Shown here: positions 51,237 to 61,185 of the stretch, piece by piece
Position numbering within the stretch: position 1 is the first letter of the stretch
Layout: each line of letters opens with the position of its first letter
Assembly: GCF_000423925.1 (NCBI RefSeq)
Contig: NZ_AUIX01000034.1
Coordinates: 1-64,000, forward strand
Direction: 5' to 3'
Length of the DNA: 64,000 bases
Origin: Butyrivibrio sp. VCD2006
Lineage (GTDB): Bacteria > Bacillota > Clostridia > Lachnospirales > Lachnospiraceae
The notes under the pieces: model-generated
Databases searched by the model: none
Seen by the model: the letters and a program-made list of their open reading frames with translations, nothing else
What the model was told of the DNA's origin: nothing
Position numbers and translations under genes: made by a program

Positions 51237-51366
51237 TAAACTTCCCCCTTTACTTCTTGTGCATGTTTTTATTACAAAACTAAAATAAAATTACCTATCG
51301 TAAAAACGCTAATTATCATTGATATTACATTAACCATTGCCAATATCATTTTGAAAATATACTACA

Positions 51367-51765
51367 TTAATCGCAGTATTTCACTATTGCATATCCTTCT
51401 GTAACTATTTCATCCTTGCTATTTGTGATAACTGTATCCAGCTTATATATACCCTTCTCAAAATTTATTACTTCAGAAACAATCACATTAGCCGTAACAG
51501 TATCTCCAATAAATACTGGTTTCTTAAACTTTAAATCCTGTTCCAAATAAATAGTGCCTGGTCCTGGGAACTTAGTTCCTAACACCGTAGAAATGAAGCT
51601 CCCGGTGAGCATCCCATGTACAATTCTAGATCCAAATATTGAGTTTTCTGCTTCAATCGCATTAATATGAAGAGGATTAAAATCACCAGTAATACCTGCA
51701 AATAAATATACGTCACTTTCCGATATTGTTTTAGAAAAAAAGGATGTATCTCCTACCTTTAACAT
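51367..51765 (-). CDS. MaoC-like (R)-specific hydratase
   Basis: A 132-residue single hot-dog domain protein. The hydratase 2 motif is present: AGITGDFNPLHI with catalytic D28 and H33. Such proteins hydrate 2-enoyl-CoA/ACP substrates, and some are used in the synthesis of acyl groups for glycans. The ATG at 51765 is preferred over a GTG at 51777 because GGTGGAG is placed correctly in front of it. It ends the gene run 58143-51367, which points to a biosynthetic rather than a fatty-acid role. Confidence 0.88.
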   Translation of the reverse strand: MLKVGDTSFFSKTISESDVYLFAGITGDFNPLHINAIEAENSIFGSRIVHGMLTGSFISTVLGTKFPGPGTIYLEQDLKFKKPVFIGDTVTANVIVSEVINFEKGIYKLDTVITNSKDEIVTEGYAIVKYCD

Positions 51766-51797
51766 AACCTTCTCCACCTGGAATCATAAAAATAGTC

Positions 51798-52586
51798 TTA
51801 AATCAGAACTTCCCGATTATACTGAAGAATTTTCCCTACAATAGCAAATCCATTTTTCTCATGAAATACTCGTGAATAATCTTCAACAATAATTCCACAA
51901 GTTTGTTTGCCCTCATTCTCTAACTCTTGGTATATGCTTTTAAGCATAACAGAACCAAGCTTCTTCCCTCTCTGAGAATCTGAAACAAGCAATCCTCCAC
52001 AAATTGCAAAATCATTTAATTCAGCATATGAAGAAACGCATGCAACTATTTTGCCATTGTCCTCAATGTATTTAGTTCTACCATAATTATCCTTCATCCT
52101 TTCTTGAATTTGTTCACACAATGCATTTGGAGATTCATACCTATCAGCCCATTCCGTGCACATAAATTCAGCAATTCTAGGAATATCAGACATTTCTGCA
52201 TTTTTCACCATAGTGATATCGATATCTTGAAAACACTTTGGCGCCATAACTAATACTTCTTTGTTATTATATTTATTAAAACTAGGAATTCGTTTGTTTG
52301 CATAAGAAGGAAAAAACATAGTCCTAGGATTTAATTCATTAACCAGGGCTTCTACTTCATAAAAATCAGCAAATGTATCTCTGAAATATACATGCAGGCA
52401 TTCATAGTACATAAAAGCAGTAGCAACAATACTATTGTCTTTGTGAAAAGCAAATACCATTGTGTGCTCGTTATTTTTTCCATATTTTATTAAATTTGCA
52501 TACAAAAATGGACAATTAAAATAATCATCCTTAACAAATGCTTCAATCATTCCTAAATCACTAATCGAATCGACCCTAGTAAACAT
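51798..52586 (-). CDS. GNAT-family acetyltransferase
   Basis: A 262-residue protein with a C-terminal GNAT domain; the acetyl-CoA loop is LLVSDSQRGKKLGSVML, followed by VEDYSRVFHEKNGFAIVGKI. The N-terminal 125 residues (FVKDDYFNCPFLYANLIKYG, AFHKDNSIVATAFMYYECLHVYF) look like a second, diverged GNAT-type fold. It may acetylate an amino sugar or amino alcohol made by the neighbouring genes. It is packed between MaoC and ATP-grasp genes with 12-32 bp gaps. Confidence 0.85.
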   Translation of the reverse strand: MFTRVDSISDLGMIEAFVKDDYFNCPFLYANLIKYGKNNEHTMVFAFHKDNSIVATAFMYYECLHVYFRDTFADFYEVEALVNELNPRTMFFPSYANKRIPSFNKYNNKEVLVMAPKCFQDIDITMVKNAEMSDIPRIAEFMCTEWADRYESPNALCEQIQERMKDNYGRTKYIEDNGKIVACVSSYAELNDFAICGGLLVSDSQRGKKLGSVMLKSIYQELENEGKQTCGIIVEDYSRVFHEKNGFAIVGKILQYNREVLI

Positions 52587-52598
52587 ATATCATTTCTC

Positions 52599-53816
52599 CT
52601 ATACTATGTTATTAGTTTCAAGTGTCTTTTTGCTCACTTTGAAATCTATCATATCAATGCATTCTTGGCACCGAGTTAATGCTTCTTTTGTAGTATTCCC
52701 TTTGCAAACGACATATCCAAATCTTGCTGAGTTATCCGTACTTTTTGAATAGAACTTCCCTTTTTCACCAATGATTTCTATCTTTATCACACCTTCTCTT
52801 TTTTCGGCCAATTCTACATTATAAATATTGTCTAATATTCCCTCTTGAGCCGTAATAAACCGAACACCAACACATTCACCGCTATTCGAATAATTACTAA
52901 CATCTGGCTTTTGTCCAAGTGCCAGTTCTATTGTTGCTTTAGCCATATTTATACCTGTTACAGAAGTGTCTAACAGATATGTAGTAATACAATCAGCCCC
53001 CATTCTCGCTCCTAATTCAACCATCTTAGGACCTTCTTTTGTTATAATTATTTCAACATGAGCTGGACTATTCTCTAATCCTATTGCCAATACTGCTTTG
53101 GATGCTAGTATCTTAATCTTCTCTTTTACGGGATCTGATAATATAGATGGTTGCGAATGACCTACCTCAAAAAAATGTGGTGAGCCAGATGTTATTTTAT
53201 CAGTTATCTGTATTATATGAGGAATTCCATCAACAACTATTACTTCTACACTGACTTCAGGCCCGCTCATATATTCCTCAACCAATACATCTCCCGACTG
53301 CCCTGCTTCAGAACTGAATCTTAATGCATCTCCCAGCTCATCTTCATTATTAACAATTTTAACTCCCCTTCCACCTGCTGAATCAGTTGGTTTTGAAATA
53401 ACCGGATATGGTATAGATAATTTAAAATCATTAATATTATCCTTACTTATAACTTGAAATTTAGGGTGCATAACACTATTTGACTCAAATGCCTCTAGCA
53501 TTTTAACCTTATTTGTCGCTTTTAATGCAACATCAACTGAGTACCCTGGCAATCCCATCTCTTGGCAGATAAATGCACCAGTCATAACAGGTGTGTCACA
53601 AGCTCCTATAACAATACCATCAGGCTTAAACTCCTTAGCAATTTCAAGTACTGCCATCTTATCCCTAACACTGCAAATAAAAACTTGATCAGCATATTCA
53701 AATGCTGGCGCATCAGGATTTATATCTACTATACCTACAAATAGTCCCATCTGCTTTGCTTTTTTTACAATTGGCACTTGGAATATTGGTGCTCCTAATA
53801 CTAGTACTTTCTTCAT
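52599..53816 (-). CDS. ATP-grasp ligase
   Basis: A 405-residue enzyme of the carbamoyl-phosphate-synthase-like ATP-grasp family: N-terminal Rossmann domain (VLVLGAPIFQVPIVKKAKQMG), central ATP-binding loop YPVISKPTDSAGGRGVKIV, DVLVEEYMSGPEVSVEV, and metal ligands in HVEIIITKEGPKMVELGARMG. Such enzymes join a carboxylate to an amine through an acyl phosphate. The substrate may be an amino acid or amino alcohol of this locus. The nearest functional analogues are amino acid ligases of the BacD/PurK style; the reaction is not fixed. Confidence 0.88.
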   Translation of the reverse strand: MKKVLVLGAPIFQVPIVKKAKQMGLFVGIVDINPDAPAFEYADQVFICSVRDKMAVLEIAKEFKPDGIVIGACDTPVMTGAFICQEMGLPGYSVDVALKATNKVKMLEAFESNSVMHPKFQVISKDNINDFKLSIPYPVISKPTDSAGGRGVKIVNNEDELGDALRFSSEAGQSGDVLVEEYMSGPEVSVEVIVVDGIPHIIQITDKITSGSPHFFEVGHSQPSILSDPVKEKIKILASKAVLAIGLENSPAHVEIIITKEGPKMVELGARMGADCITTYLLDTSVTGINMAKATIELALGQKPDVSNYSNSGECVGVRFITAQEGILDNIYNVELAEKREGVIKIEIIGEKGKFYSKSTDNSARFGYVVCKGNTTKEALTRCQECIDMIDFKVSKKTLETNNIV

Positions 53817-53867
53817 AGCTTTATCACTTTCATAATGACTCTTTCACACAATTCGACTATAGTACTT

Positions 53868-55685
53868 TTATCTAACCGTCCCCAGTACTTCTTTCATAGC
53901 TGAAAGCAGTTTATTATTATCTTCCTCATCTCTAATTGCTATTCTTAAATATCGTTCAACACCAAGTTTCGCAGACAACTCTTTAATTAAAATATTATAT
54001 TTAACCAACAGTGTTTTAAGCACTTCTTTAGGTGAAATCCCTTCATCTAGTTCCACCATCACATAATTTGCTTGACTTGGTATCACTCTTATCCCATTAA
54101 TATTAGCCAATTCATCCTGAAAACGTTTCCTTTCTTTTCTAAAAATATCTAACGCTTTTATATAGTCCTTTTTGTATTTTTCCTCAATTTGCATATAAAA
54201 CTCAGCAAATGAGTTAATGTTCCAAATAGCCACGTCCTTCTTCAGCAGCGCTATGGTTTCTGTATCACCTGATGCTAATACTCCTAACCTCAGTCCTGGA
54301 ACACCATAAGACTTTGATATGCTTTTCATTACATACAAATGTGGATTGCGTTCCAAAATCATCTGATCAATCAACGTTGCATCTTCTTCATCCGCAAAAT
54401 CCACAAAAGATTCATCAATAATAAGTCTAATCTTTCTTTCTTCAGACCAAGACACCAATCGTAACATTTCATTCTTCTCTATATAGTTTCCACTTGGATT
54501 ATCTGGATTCACAACTACTAAGCTATCAATGTCCTTATCTCCAAAGAAAGCAATTAAATCGTCTACAGTATATGAATAATCTGAATTAGTTGGTACAAAA
54601 TCTATGGAGTATTCTTTATCATACCTGTTAGGATACTCTTCAAATGTAGGACGAACAAATCCCACATTTCCACGAAGTGTATTCATTAGCGCCTTAATCA
54701 ATTCAGCAGCGCCATTACCAACAATTATATTTTCCTGATGAACGCCAAAGTTCTTTGCTGCTAATAAACTGTTAACTCTCATACCTGAAGGATACTCTGT
54801 TAACAATGTATCAAAATTTGCTCTCATTTCATATTTCATTCTCTCCGGAGGAAAATATGGATTCACTAAATAAGAATAATCCAGCAGCTTAGGATATCTC
54901 CAATATCCTCCAAATCGAACTTGCATAAGTCTAACTTTCTCATCATCGTTAGGCATAAATATAGTCTCTGCTATATCCAAGTCTTGAATATCATCAATCT
55001 CATACCATTTTTGCCCAGATAATCTTTTAGCCTTTATTTCCGGATCATCTAACATTGTAATTACTCTAAGAACTTGCTCATAGTATTCATTCTCACCTAA
55101 TGCCGATTGGTAGGCATTTAAAAATGGCACATAGTGTGTTTCTGAAAAGTGTTTGCTAAATTTATATATATTTACTGTCTTATAATACTCCTTTATTTCA
55201 TTAAATTTGAACCTTTTCCCTGGAACAAAGGCTTCTATACTGTCATCATCCCCAAGCTTCACGCAAGTACCATCCATCCATGATTCATATTTGTCCACCA
55301 ACGCAAGGGTTTCTCTCTCATCATTCAACAACTCATCAATAACAGCATCCTCAAATATAAGATCTGATTCGAATAATAGAGTATCCTCAGTACATAACCA
55401 ATCCTTCGCCAATGCTAGAGAATATATGTTATTTGTCTTATCATATATAGGATTATTAATATATGTTATAGCAGTTTTTATATTTAAACCGCTTATATAA
55501 TCTATCAGTTTTTGACCTTCGTATCCTACAACAATAACTATTCTTGACAAATTCTTACTGTCAAGCTGAGAAAGCATCCTCTCAATCAATGTAACGCCAT
55601 TAACTTTTATCATACATTTTGTATTGTTTTGTGTTAATTCCTTTAAACGTTTTCCCATTCCAGCTGCTAAAATAATTGCTTGCAT
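53868..55685 (-). CDS. Nucleotidyltransferase-aminotransferase fusion (LicC-like + HisC/CobD-like)
   Basis: A 605-residue two-domain protein. Residues 1-240 are a sugar-phosphate/choline-phosphate nucleotidyltransferase (LAAGMGKRLKELT at 7-19, K27, ESD at 106-108, EIDDIQDLDIAE). Residues 255-605 are a fold-type I PLP enzyme like HisC and CobD: NPDNPSG (393-399), D424 in LIIDESF, and the PLP lysine K458 in SISKSYGVPGLRLG. CobD-type relatives decarboxylate threonine or serine phosphate to amino-alcohol phosphates, which the front domain could load onto CTP. With LicD nearby, a CDP-ethanolamine or CDP-aminopropanol supply is a reasonable inference; a plain transaminase is the alternative. Confidence 0.85.
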   Translation of the reverse strand: MQAIILAAGMGKRLKELTQNNTKCMIKVNGVTLIERMLSQLDSKNLSRIVIVVGYEGQKLIDYISGLNIKTAITYINNPIYDKTNNIYSLALAKDWLCTEDTLLFESDLIFEDAVIDELLNDERETLALVDKYESWMDGTCVKLGDDDSIEAFVPGKRFKFNEIKEYYKTVNIYKFSKHFSETHYVPFLNAYQSALGENEYYEQVLRVITMLDDPEIKAKRLSGQKWYEIDDIQDLDIAETIFMPNDDEKVRLMQVRFGGYWRYPKLLDYSYLVNPYFPPERMKYEMRANFDTLLTEYPSGMRVNSLLAAKNFGVHQENIIVGNGAAELIKALMNTLRGNVGFVRPTFEEYPNRYDKEYSIDFVPTNSDYSYTVDDLIAFFGDKDIDSLVVVNPDNPSGNYIEKNEMLRLVSWSEERKIRLIIDESFVDFADEEDATLIDQMILERNPHLYVMKSISKSYGVPGLRLGVLASGDTETIALLKKDVAIWNINSFAEFYMQIEEKYKKDYIKALDIFRKERKRFQDELANINGIRVIPSQANYVMVELDEGISPKEVLKTLLVKYNILIKELSAKLGVERYLRIAIRDEEDNNKLLSAMKEVLGTVR

Positions 55686-55743
55686 TTTTTCCTCCCAATG
55701 TTAATGTGTGTTAAGTGCATACTAAAATACCAAGACATGCTTT

Positions 55744-57201
55744 TTATTTTTTTATTACTCCGTTCAATCTTTCTCGAAATTGGCCATAAAGATATATCAT
55801 AGACGAATCCTTTATTTTCAATAAAAAAAGTGCATAAAAAGATGCTCCTAATACAGATTCGACTATTAAAGTCACTATATTATTTACAACTTGAATATTA
55901 TCCACTATTGCTATAAGAAATGCCATTATTATTCCTGCCAATATTTTCTTATATACACATTCAAAAATTGTTTTTATTGGCAAATAGCCATCACATTTCC
56001 AAATATATAAAACAGTAATAACCGATTCAGCAATTATTGAACCAATCACTGCCCCAGTAGCTCCCCAAGTTGGTATCAGTGCCAAGTTAATGCAAAGATT
56101 GACCCCCGAGCCAATGATTATATATCTTGAGCTTTCTAAACGCTTACCAACTGGTGTGTAATACTGACAACCTAAACAATTTGATACACCAATTATTACA
56201 ATTAGTGGAGTCATGAGTCTCAATAAGCCAATTGCTGGTTCATATCCTTTTCCAAAAAAAACTGGAACAAATCTTTTTGATATTGCAAAGATTCCAAAGG
56301 AACTTCCTAAGGATAAAAACATTATGAAATCAAAAGAACGTTGTATTTTTTCGCGAATTTCATTATGTCTTTGTTCTTTAAATAAATAAGCCATCCTAGC
56401 TCCCATAACGGAGTTTACCGAAGAAAAAGCTACGGTTTTTGCTATATTAATAATCTTTGTGCTTTGTTCATAATAGCCGTTAGCATAATTGTCTTTAGTG
56501 ATTACTCCTATAAGTGTTTTATCAAGAACCGTATATACTGATGTCGCTATAGTTGGAATAAAGTATACAAGTGTTTGTTTTAAGTGTTTTAAAACTTTTA
56601 AACTAGATAATTTTACGGGTCCGAGCATAGATGGTAAATATACCCACATCGAAATACTGCCCAAAAGTTGTGCTACGGAATTAATAAGAATATAAATAAT
56701 TAGGTCATTCTTATCTTTTACAAGTAAAAATAAAAAGACGCAACCGAGTGTCTTAATTACAACATTTCTTCGTACTATTTCTTTTATTTTTTCAACTCCC
56801 GTGAAAAACCAAGAAATGTCAAATCCTACACTTAATAAAATTGGAAATTGTGCCCAAAAATAAGGACGATAATTATTATCTATAATACATAAACCCACCC
56901 AAAACGAAGAAGCCATAAGAGTTGTCAATGCTGAAAGCAGTTCTATTTCCCAAAACGTTCTGCTTAATTGTTCTACTGAATCCCTATTTCTAGCGCATTC
57001 TCGTATTCCGTAACTATTTGTTCCAAGCGCAGCTATCATAGTAAAATACGACATTATTGAAGCGCTGTAGCTATAAATGCCAATACCATCTGCTCCTATT
57101 ACTCGTGATATATACGGAGCAGTAGCTAAAGGTACAATAATCATATAAATATCATATAATGATCGATATAAATAATTATTTTTCAAACTTGCTTTTGACA
57201 T
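55744..57201 (-). CDS. Polysaccharide flippase (Wzx/RfbX family)
   Basis: A 485-residue membrane protein with about 12-14 helices of the MOP superfamily (LYRSLYDIYMIIVPLATAPYISRVIGADGIGIYSYSASI is the family N-terminus). It moves lipid-linked repeat units across the membrane. The ATG at 57201 with GGGGAAGG in front is preferred over a TTG at 57213. It pairs functionally with the polymerase-like protein at 25381. Confidence 0.93.
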   Translation of the reverse strand: MSKASLKNNYLYRSLYDIYMIIVPLATAPYISRVIGADGIGIYSYSASIMSYFTMIAALGTNSYGIRECARNRDSVEQLSRTFWEIELLSALTTLMASSFWVGLCIIDNNYRPYFWAQFPILLSVGFDISWFFTGVEKIKEIVRRNVVIKTLGCVFLFLLVKDKNDLIIYILINSVAQLLGSISMWVYLPSMLGPVKLSSLKVLKHLKQTLVYFIPTIATSVYTVLDKTLIGVITKDNYANGYYEQSTKIINIAKTVAFSSVNSVMGARMAYLFKEQRHNEIREKIQRSFDFIMFLSLGSSFGIFAISKRFVPVFFGKGYEPAIGLLRLMTPLIVIIGVSNCLGCQYYTPVGKRLESSRYIIIGSGVNLCINLALIPTWGATGAVIGSIIAESVITVLYIWKCDGYLPIKTIFECVYKKILAGIIMAFLIAIVDNIQVVNNIVTLIVESVLGASFYALFLLKIKDSSMIYLYGQFRERLNGVIKK

Positions 57202-57225
57202 AACCTTCCCCAATAAACAGCATAT

Positions 57226-58143
57226 TCATGATATGCTATGCCAATTTAATTTTAAATACTCAGTGTAAGGAGTAAATGGATCAAAAAAAACTTCTCCATG
57301 TAATGTTGGCGCTTTAACTGGTGTCATATAATTATTACCGTAATATACTGATAAAACCTTTTTAAATTCATAGGGAACAGGAAATGAAAATCCTTCAAAA
57401 TCTAAAAAACACTCCGAATTAAACCATTCTCGCTTTAGCATACAAAGCTTGCTTTTGTCTCTCCTAAATCCAATTTTATCAACATAATCACTGTTATCTC
57501 TTTTTATTAGCATCTCAAACTTATCGTATAAGCTTTTTGAATCGCCATATTTCGCACAATAGAACCTTGTTCTAATATCCCAATAAGCTTGTCTAAATAG
57601 ATTGTCACAATTATTATTCATCTTTCTTAAGATTTCAAGTATCTCAACTTGTGAAGCCAACTGTTTATCAATATCTTCCTCAGTATCAGGAATACCATCC
57701 AATACAAATATATCTAAAAATATTCCCTGATTAAATTTAACTCGATTTTTCTCATTTGGTAAAATTCCTGTAGTATTTGAATTCCTTAGCTGAGCATGTG
57801 GACGATAATAACCTATATCAGTATGCGCAGTCTGTAAGAAATACGGTTGTTTAAATTCACTCGCACACTGCTTCGTAAGGATGTCATAATCACTTCTTAA
57901 CATTATTACGTCTATGTCATCATCCCAGGGAATGAATCCACCATGCCGAACTGCACCTAATAAAGTTCCTGAATCTAAAAAGAATCTTAAGCCACATTTT
58001 TTACATACTTTGCTAAATTCAATAAGTAAATCCAATTCAACAGCCCAAATATTTTTTATATCTTTAGAAACAAAATACCCCTCTCTTTCTTCCTGCACAA
58101 AAAAAGATTCATTAATATCATTGACAATTGGTAATGTATTCAT
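57226..58143 (-). CDS. LicD-family phosphotransferase
   Basis: A 305-residue protein of the LicD/fukutin nucleotidyltransferase fold. The signature FFLDSGTLLGAVRHGGFIPWDDDIDV (55-79) includes the metal-binding aspartates 74-76 and 78. LicD proteins transfer phosphocholine, or similar phospho-alcohols, from a CDP carrier to glycans. The fusion enzyme encoded 1.5 kb downstream is a likely source of its CDP donor. It is followed by the flippase with a 24-bp gap. Confidence 0.92.
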   Translation of the reverse strand: MNTLPIVNDINESFFVQEEREGYFVSKDIKNIWAVELDLLIEFSKVCKKCGLRFFLDSGTLLGAVRHGGFIPWDDDIDVIMLRSDYDILTKQCASEFKQPYFLQTAHTDIGYYRPHAQLRNSNTTGILPNEKNRVKFNQGIFLDIFVLDGIPDTEEDIDKQLASQVEILEILRKMNNNCDNLFRQAYWDIRTRFYCAKYGDSKSLYDKFEMLIKRDNSDYVDKIGFRRDKSKLCMLKREWFNSECFLDFEGFSFPVPYEFKKVLSVYYGNNYMTPVKAPTLHGEVFFDPFTPYTEYLKLNWHSIS

Positions 58144-58288
58144 AAATATTCCGTCTTTCTGTTAAGATAGGCCATAATTCATTCCTACCTTTTCACTTTC
58201 TTAGTATTATCTGTAGCAATATAGCACTGCTACAAAACACTCTAACTCTCTGGTACTATCTCAGCACTCAGAATATCGTAATTATATA

Positions 58289-60145
58289 TTAGTTTTTATC
58301 TCTAAGTTTCCACTTTGAATATGTTTCATTTATGATTCTCTCAGCTTTTTCACCTTTATAATAAACACACTGATTTTGAGACAAAGAAAGACGATTGTAC
58401 CCTAACCCAATCAATTTATCATTTGTTTCGCCATTATACTCAAACACTAATGCCTCATCATCTTCTTCGCTAGGATAATGAAAAATGAACGGGTACTTAT
58501 AATGATTCACCTGAAGAATCAAGCCCAATCCTTGAGATGTTTCCTCCACAATGTTGACATACGAATAAAATTTCAATGACTCTATATTATCTGGTGCATA
58601 TTCCAAGAATTCCACCAATTTATCTACTCTGGAATAATGATTCTCCAATTTACTAATACCTGCATCAACATCTAATGAGCTACGAAGTATAATTATGGCA
58701 AGCATAACACCATAAACAAAGACTCTTCTCTGTTTTATTCTTAAAATTCCCCATACAAATGCGAAAATAATCAAAAGCACGATTGCAACTTGAATAAAAT
58801 CTATTTTTTTTGCTTTGACTATCCCCAAAGTATAAGCCTCAATAATACCTTTTAAGGTGCTAGCTGTATATGTACTATTTCCAATAGCATACACAGAAAT
58901 ACATTTTATCCAAAGCAAACTCAATAATGTCATAATCAACATATATTTATTAATTTTCTTCTTATCAATCGTTATGTATTCACCAATCAAGGCGATCGTA
59001 CATATAAAAATAGGCGAAAAATAGGGATATATATATCGATGATAATACAATATTCTTATTGCATCAGAGTAATAATTCTTATTCTCGAATACTTTAATAA
59101 TATCTGCTGCATTCGTATTATACTGGCCTCCAATTGTAACTACTATGCATATTATTCCATAAACAAAAACTAGCCAATAATTCATAGAAATAGCTGTCTT
59201 TTCGTATAGTAGAAAGAACGCACCATACACTACAACAAAAAAAGCCAACCCGACAAACAAAAAGTTAAGGACTGTAAATTGTCCCAATAATGTCCTTAGC
59301 CCATTCAATACATATTCCCATCTAAAAACAGAAGATAAACGAATATTTACATCAACACTTACATTTTTTATTTCGCCTATTCCAGTATGCGTATTCGGAA
59401 AAAGATAATTATACTGCCATTCAATAAATTTGGAGTTTAGTTTATATGCAGCAATACTACTAATAAGTATAAACAACAAAAATCCAAGTTTTTTCTTATA
59501 TATCAAATAAAATAATATATAAATTGCCACATACACTACTATGATTGTGATTGCTCTTTGATGCACAGCAAGAGCCAAAACAAATAATAATATATATATT
59601 ATTGAAAATACAGCCTGTTGACTTCTTTTTCTGTAATTAGCCATACATAACATTATAAAGAATGCCCCCCATACCCAGGCACTATATATAGTCTCGTTGT
59701 AAATATATACATAAGGTATTGATGTCAAAAATCCTGCAGACATAGCAAGAGAAAACGCTATATATTTATTCACAACAAAAAAGACTCTTAGCGTGAAATA
59801 TGAGAATAATACCGTTAACGAGCCAATGGCAATTTCTATTACAACCAATAATCGATAAACTATGCTCATCGGAACTCTATTTAATAGTAGTGGATATGAG
59901 AAAATCGAAAGTCCAACACCATAGTATCGATAATAATTATCTAAAACATTTTGCCAATCAACACCCGCCATTTTCATTGGTAATGCGAGCATTAAATACT
60001 CATCCCCTGTTGTGTAAGGCACAGCAAATGGTAAATTAATCATCGCTCTAATCGCGATACAAAACAAATAAGCAAATAACGCTATGTATTTATCATCAAG
60101 CTCATTGATACGTTTTCGCAAACAATATAAATATTCTTTAGTCAT
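58289..60145 (-). CDS. Polytopic membrane protein, GT-C glycosyltransferase-like
   Basis: A 618-residue protein with 12 or more hydrophobic segments, a first extracytoplasmic loop with an acidic motif (FAVPYTTGDEYLMLALPMKMAGVDW) and a short soluble C-terminal domain (about 530-618). The VHQRAI motif and overall order match the protein at 30268-31878. It is probably a lipid-carrier-dependent glycosyltransferase of the capsule locus. The ATG at 60145 follows AAAGGA. Confidence 0.72.
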   Translation of the reverse strand: MTKEYLYCLRKRINELDDKYIALFAYLFCIAIRAMINLPFAVPYTTGDEYLMLALPMKMAGVDWQNVLDNYYRYYGVGLSIFSYPLLLNRVPMSIVYRLLVVIEIAIGSLTVLFSYFTLRVFFVVNKYIAFSLAMSAGFLTSIPYVYIYNETIYSAWVWGAFFIMLCMANYRKRSQQAVFSIIYILLFVLALAVHQRAITIIVVYVAIYILFYLIYKKKLGFLLFILISSIAAYKLNSKFIEWQYNYLFPNTHTGIGEIKNVSVDVNIRLSSVFRWEYVLNGLRTLLGQFTVLNFLFVGLAFFVVVYGAFFLLYEKTAISMNYWLVFVYGIICIVVTIGGQYNTNAADIIKVFENKNYYSDAIRILYYHRYIYPYFSPIFICTIALIGEYITIDKKKINKYMLIMTLLSLLWIKCISVYAIGNSTYTASTLKGIIEAYTLGIVKAKKIDFIQVAIVLLIIFAFVWGILRIKQRRVFVYGVMLAIIILRSSLDVDAGISKLENHYSRVDKLVEFLEYAPDNIESLKFYSYVNIVEETSQGLGLILQVNHYKYPFIFHYPSEEDDEALVFEYNGETNDKLIGLGYNRLSLSQNQCVYYKGEKAERIINETYSKWKLRDKN

Positions 60146-60172
60146 CAATATACATCCTTTGATAAAATAATA

Positions 60173-61144
60173 TCAATCGCCCATGCATTTCCTAAGTACG
60201 GAAGCTAACGGATAAAGAAAATATCTAGATTTTCGCAAAAGCATCATTACTTTTCTGTTTTTCAAGCTGTCATAAACTCCCCGATTAGTCTCCTTAACCT
60301 TTCGTTCATAAAAAACAAGCTTTTTTTTGACATCATTACTAATTGGACATAACAAAGCAGTATCTATATAAGCATAGTATATAAATCCCATTTTTGTTAT
60401 GATAGCCCTTTCAGCTTCCTTTTCTATTGGAGTATCCTTAATAAAATCCAAAGCGTAATCTACAACCAACTCTAAATCACTTAAGTGACGAATTTTGTTT
60501 TTCCTGCTTACACTTTGTTCTTCACTACCCAAGACATATTGGTATACTGTAAAATCGACGTATCTGATGGTTTTAACACAATTCAAGGGTATTAGACAAA
60601 ACAAATTATCAGTATATAAACACTTATTAGGCAGCACAAGTCCACTATTTAACAGCACTTCCTTTTTATATGTTACAGAATGCATTGTAAAGTTCTCAGC
60701 CAACGAACTAATATCTATCTGTAGCCCATTTGCTCTATCCTTTTTTATTATCCTTTCTTTTCCATCTAAATAGCATTCTTTAAAGGGCGTAAAAACTAAA
60801 TCATCATCTATACTCGCCAAGTAATCAACAAATTCTTCCAGCTCTTTTGGATCAAAATAATCATCACCGTCTAATAATTTAAAATATTTGCCACTCGATA
60901 TTTTTAGAGCAGTATTAATTGTGGAACCATACCCACCATTTTCTTTATCGATAGCTATAATAATTCCAGGATATTGTGTATTAAGCTCTCTTGCTACAAT
61001 ATCTGTTCCATCCGTTGATCCATCATTGACAATAATAATCTCGATGTTTTCAACGTTTTTTGCCTTCAATACAGACTCTACAGTCCTATTCAATGTCTTT
61101 TTTACATTATATGCTGCTATAGAAATAGTTAATACCTTATTCAT
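60173..61144 (-). CDS. Family 2 glycosyltransferase
   Basis: A 323-residue GT-A transferase: nucleotide-binding IIIVNDGSTDGT (36-47) and the metal site DGDD (92-95) in KLLDGDDYFD. The C-terminal part is basic and amphipathic (KNRKVMMLLRKSRYFLYPLASVL), suggesting membrane association. The ATG at 61144 follows GGGAGA; a longer ORF from 61192 overlaps the previous gene. Confidence 0.92.
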   Translation of the reverse strand: MNKVLTISIAAYNVKKTLNRTVESVLKAKNVENIEIIIVNDGSTDGTDIVARELNTQYPGIIIAIDKENGGYGSTINTALKISSGKYFKLLDGDDYFDPKELEEFVDYLASIDDDLVFTPFKECYLDGKERIIKKDRANGLQIDISSLAENFTMHSVTYKKEVLLNSGLVLPNKCLYTDNLFCLIPLNCVKTIRYVDFTVYQYVLGSEEQSVSRKNKIRHLSDLELVVDYALDFIKDTPIEKEAERAIITKMGFIYYAYIDTALLCPISNDVKKKLVFYERKVKETNRGVYDSLKNRKVMMLLRKSRYFLYPLASVLRKCMGD

Positions 61145-61185
61145 AATTCTCCCATTGTAAAAAATGCCACTAGTAATACACCTCG

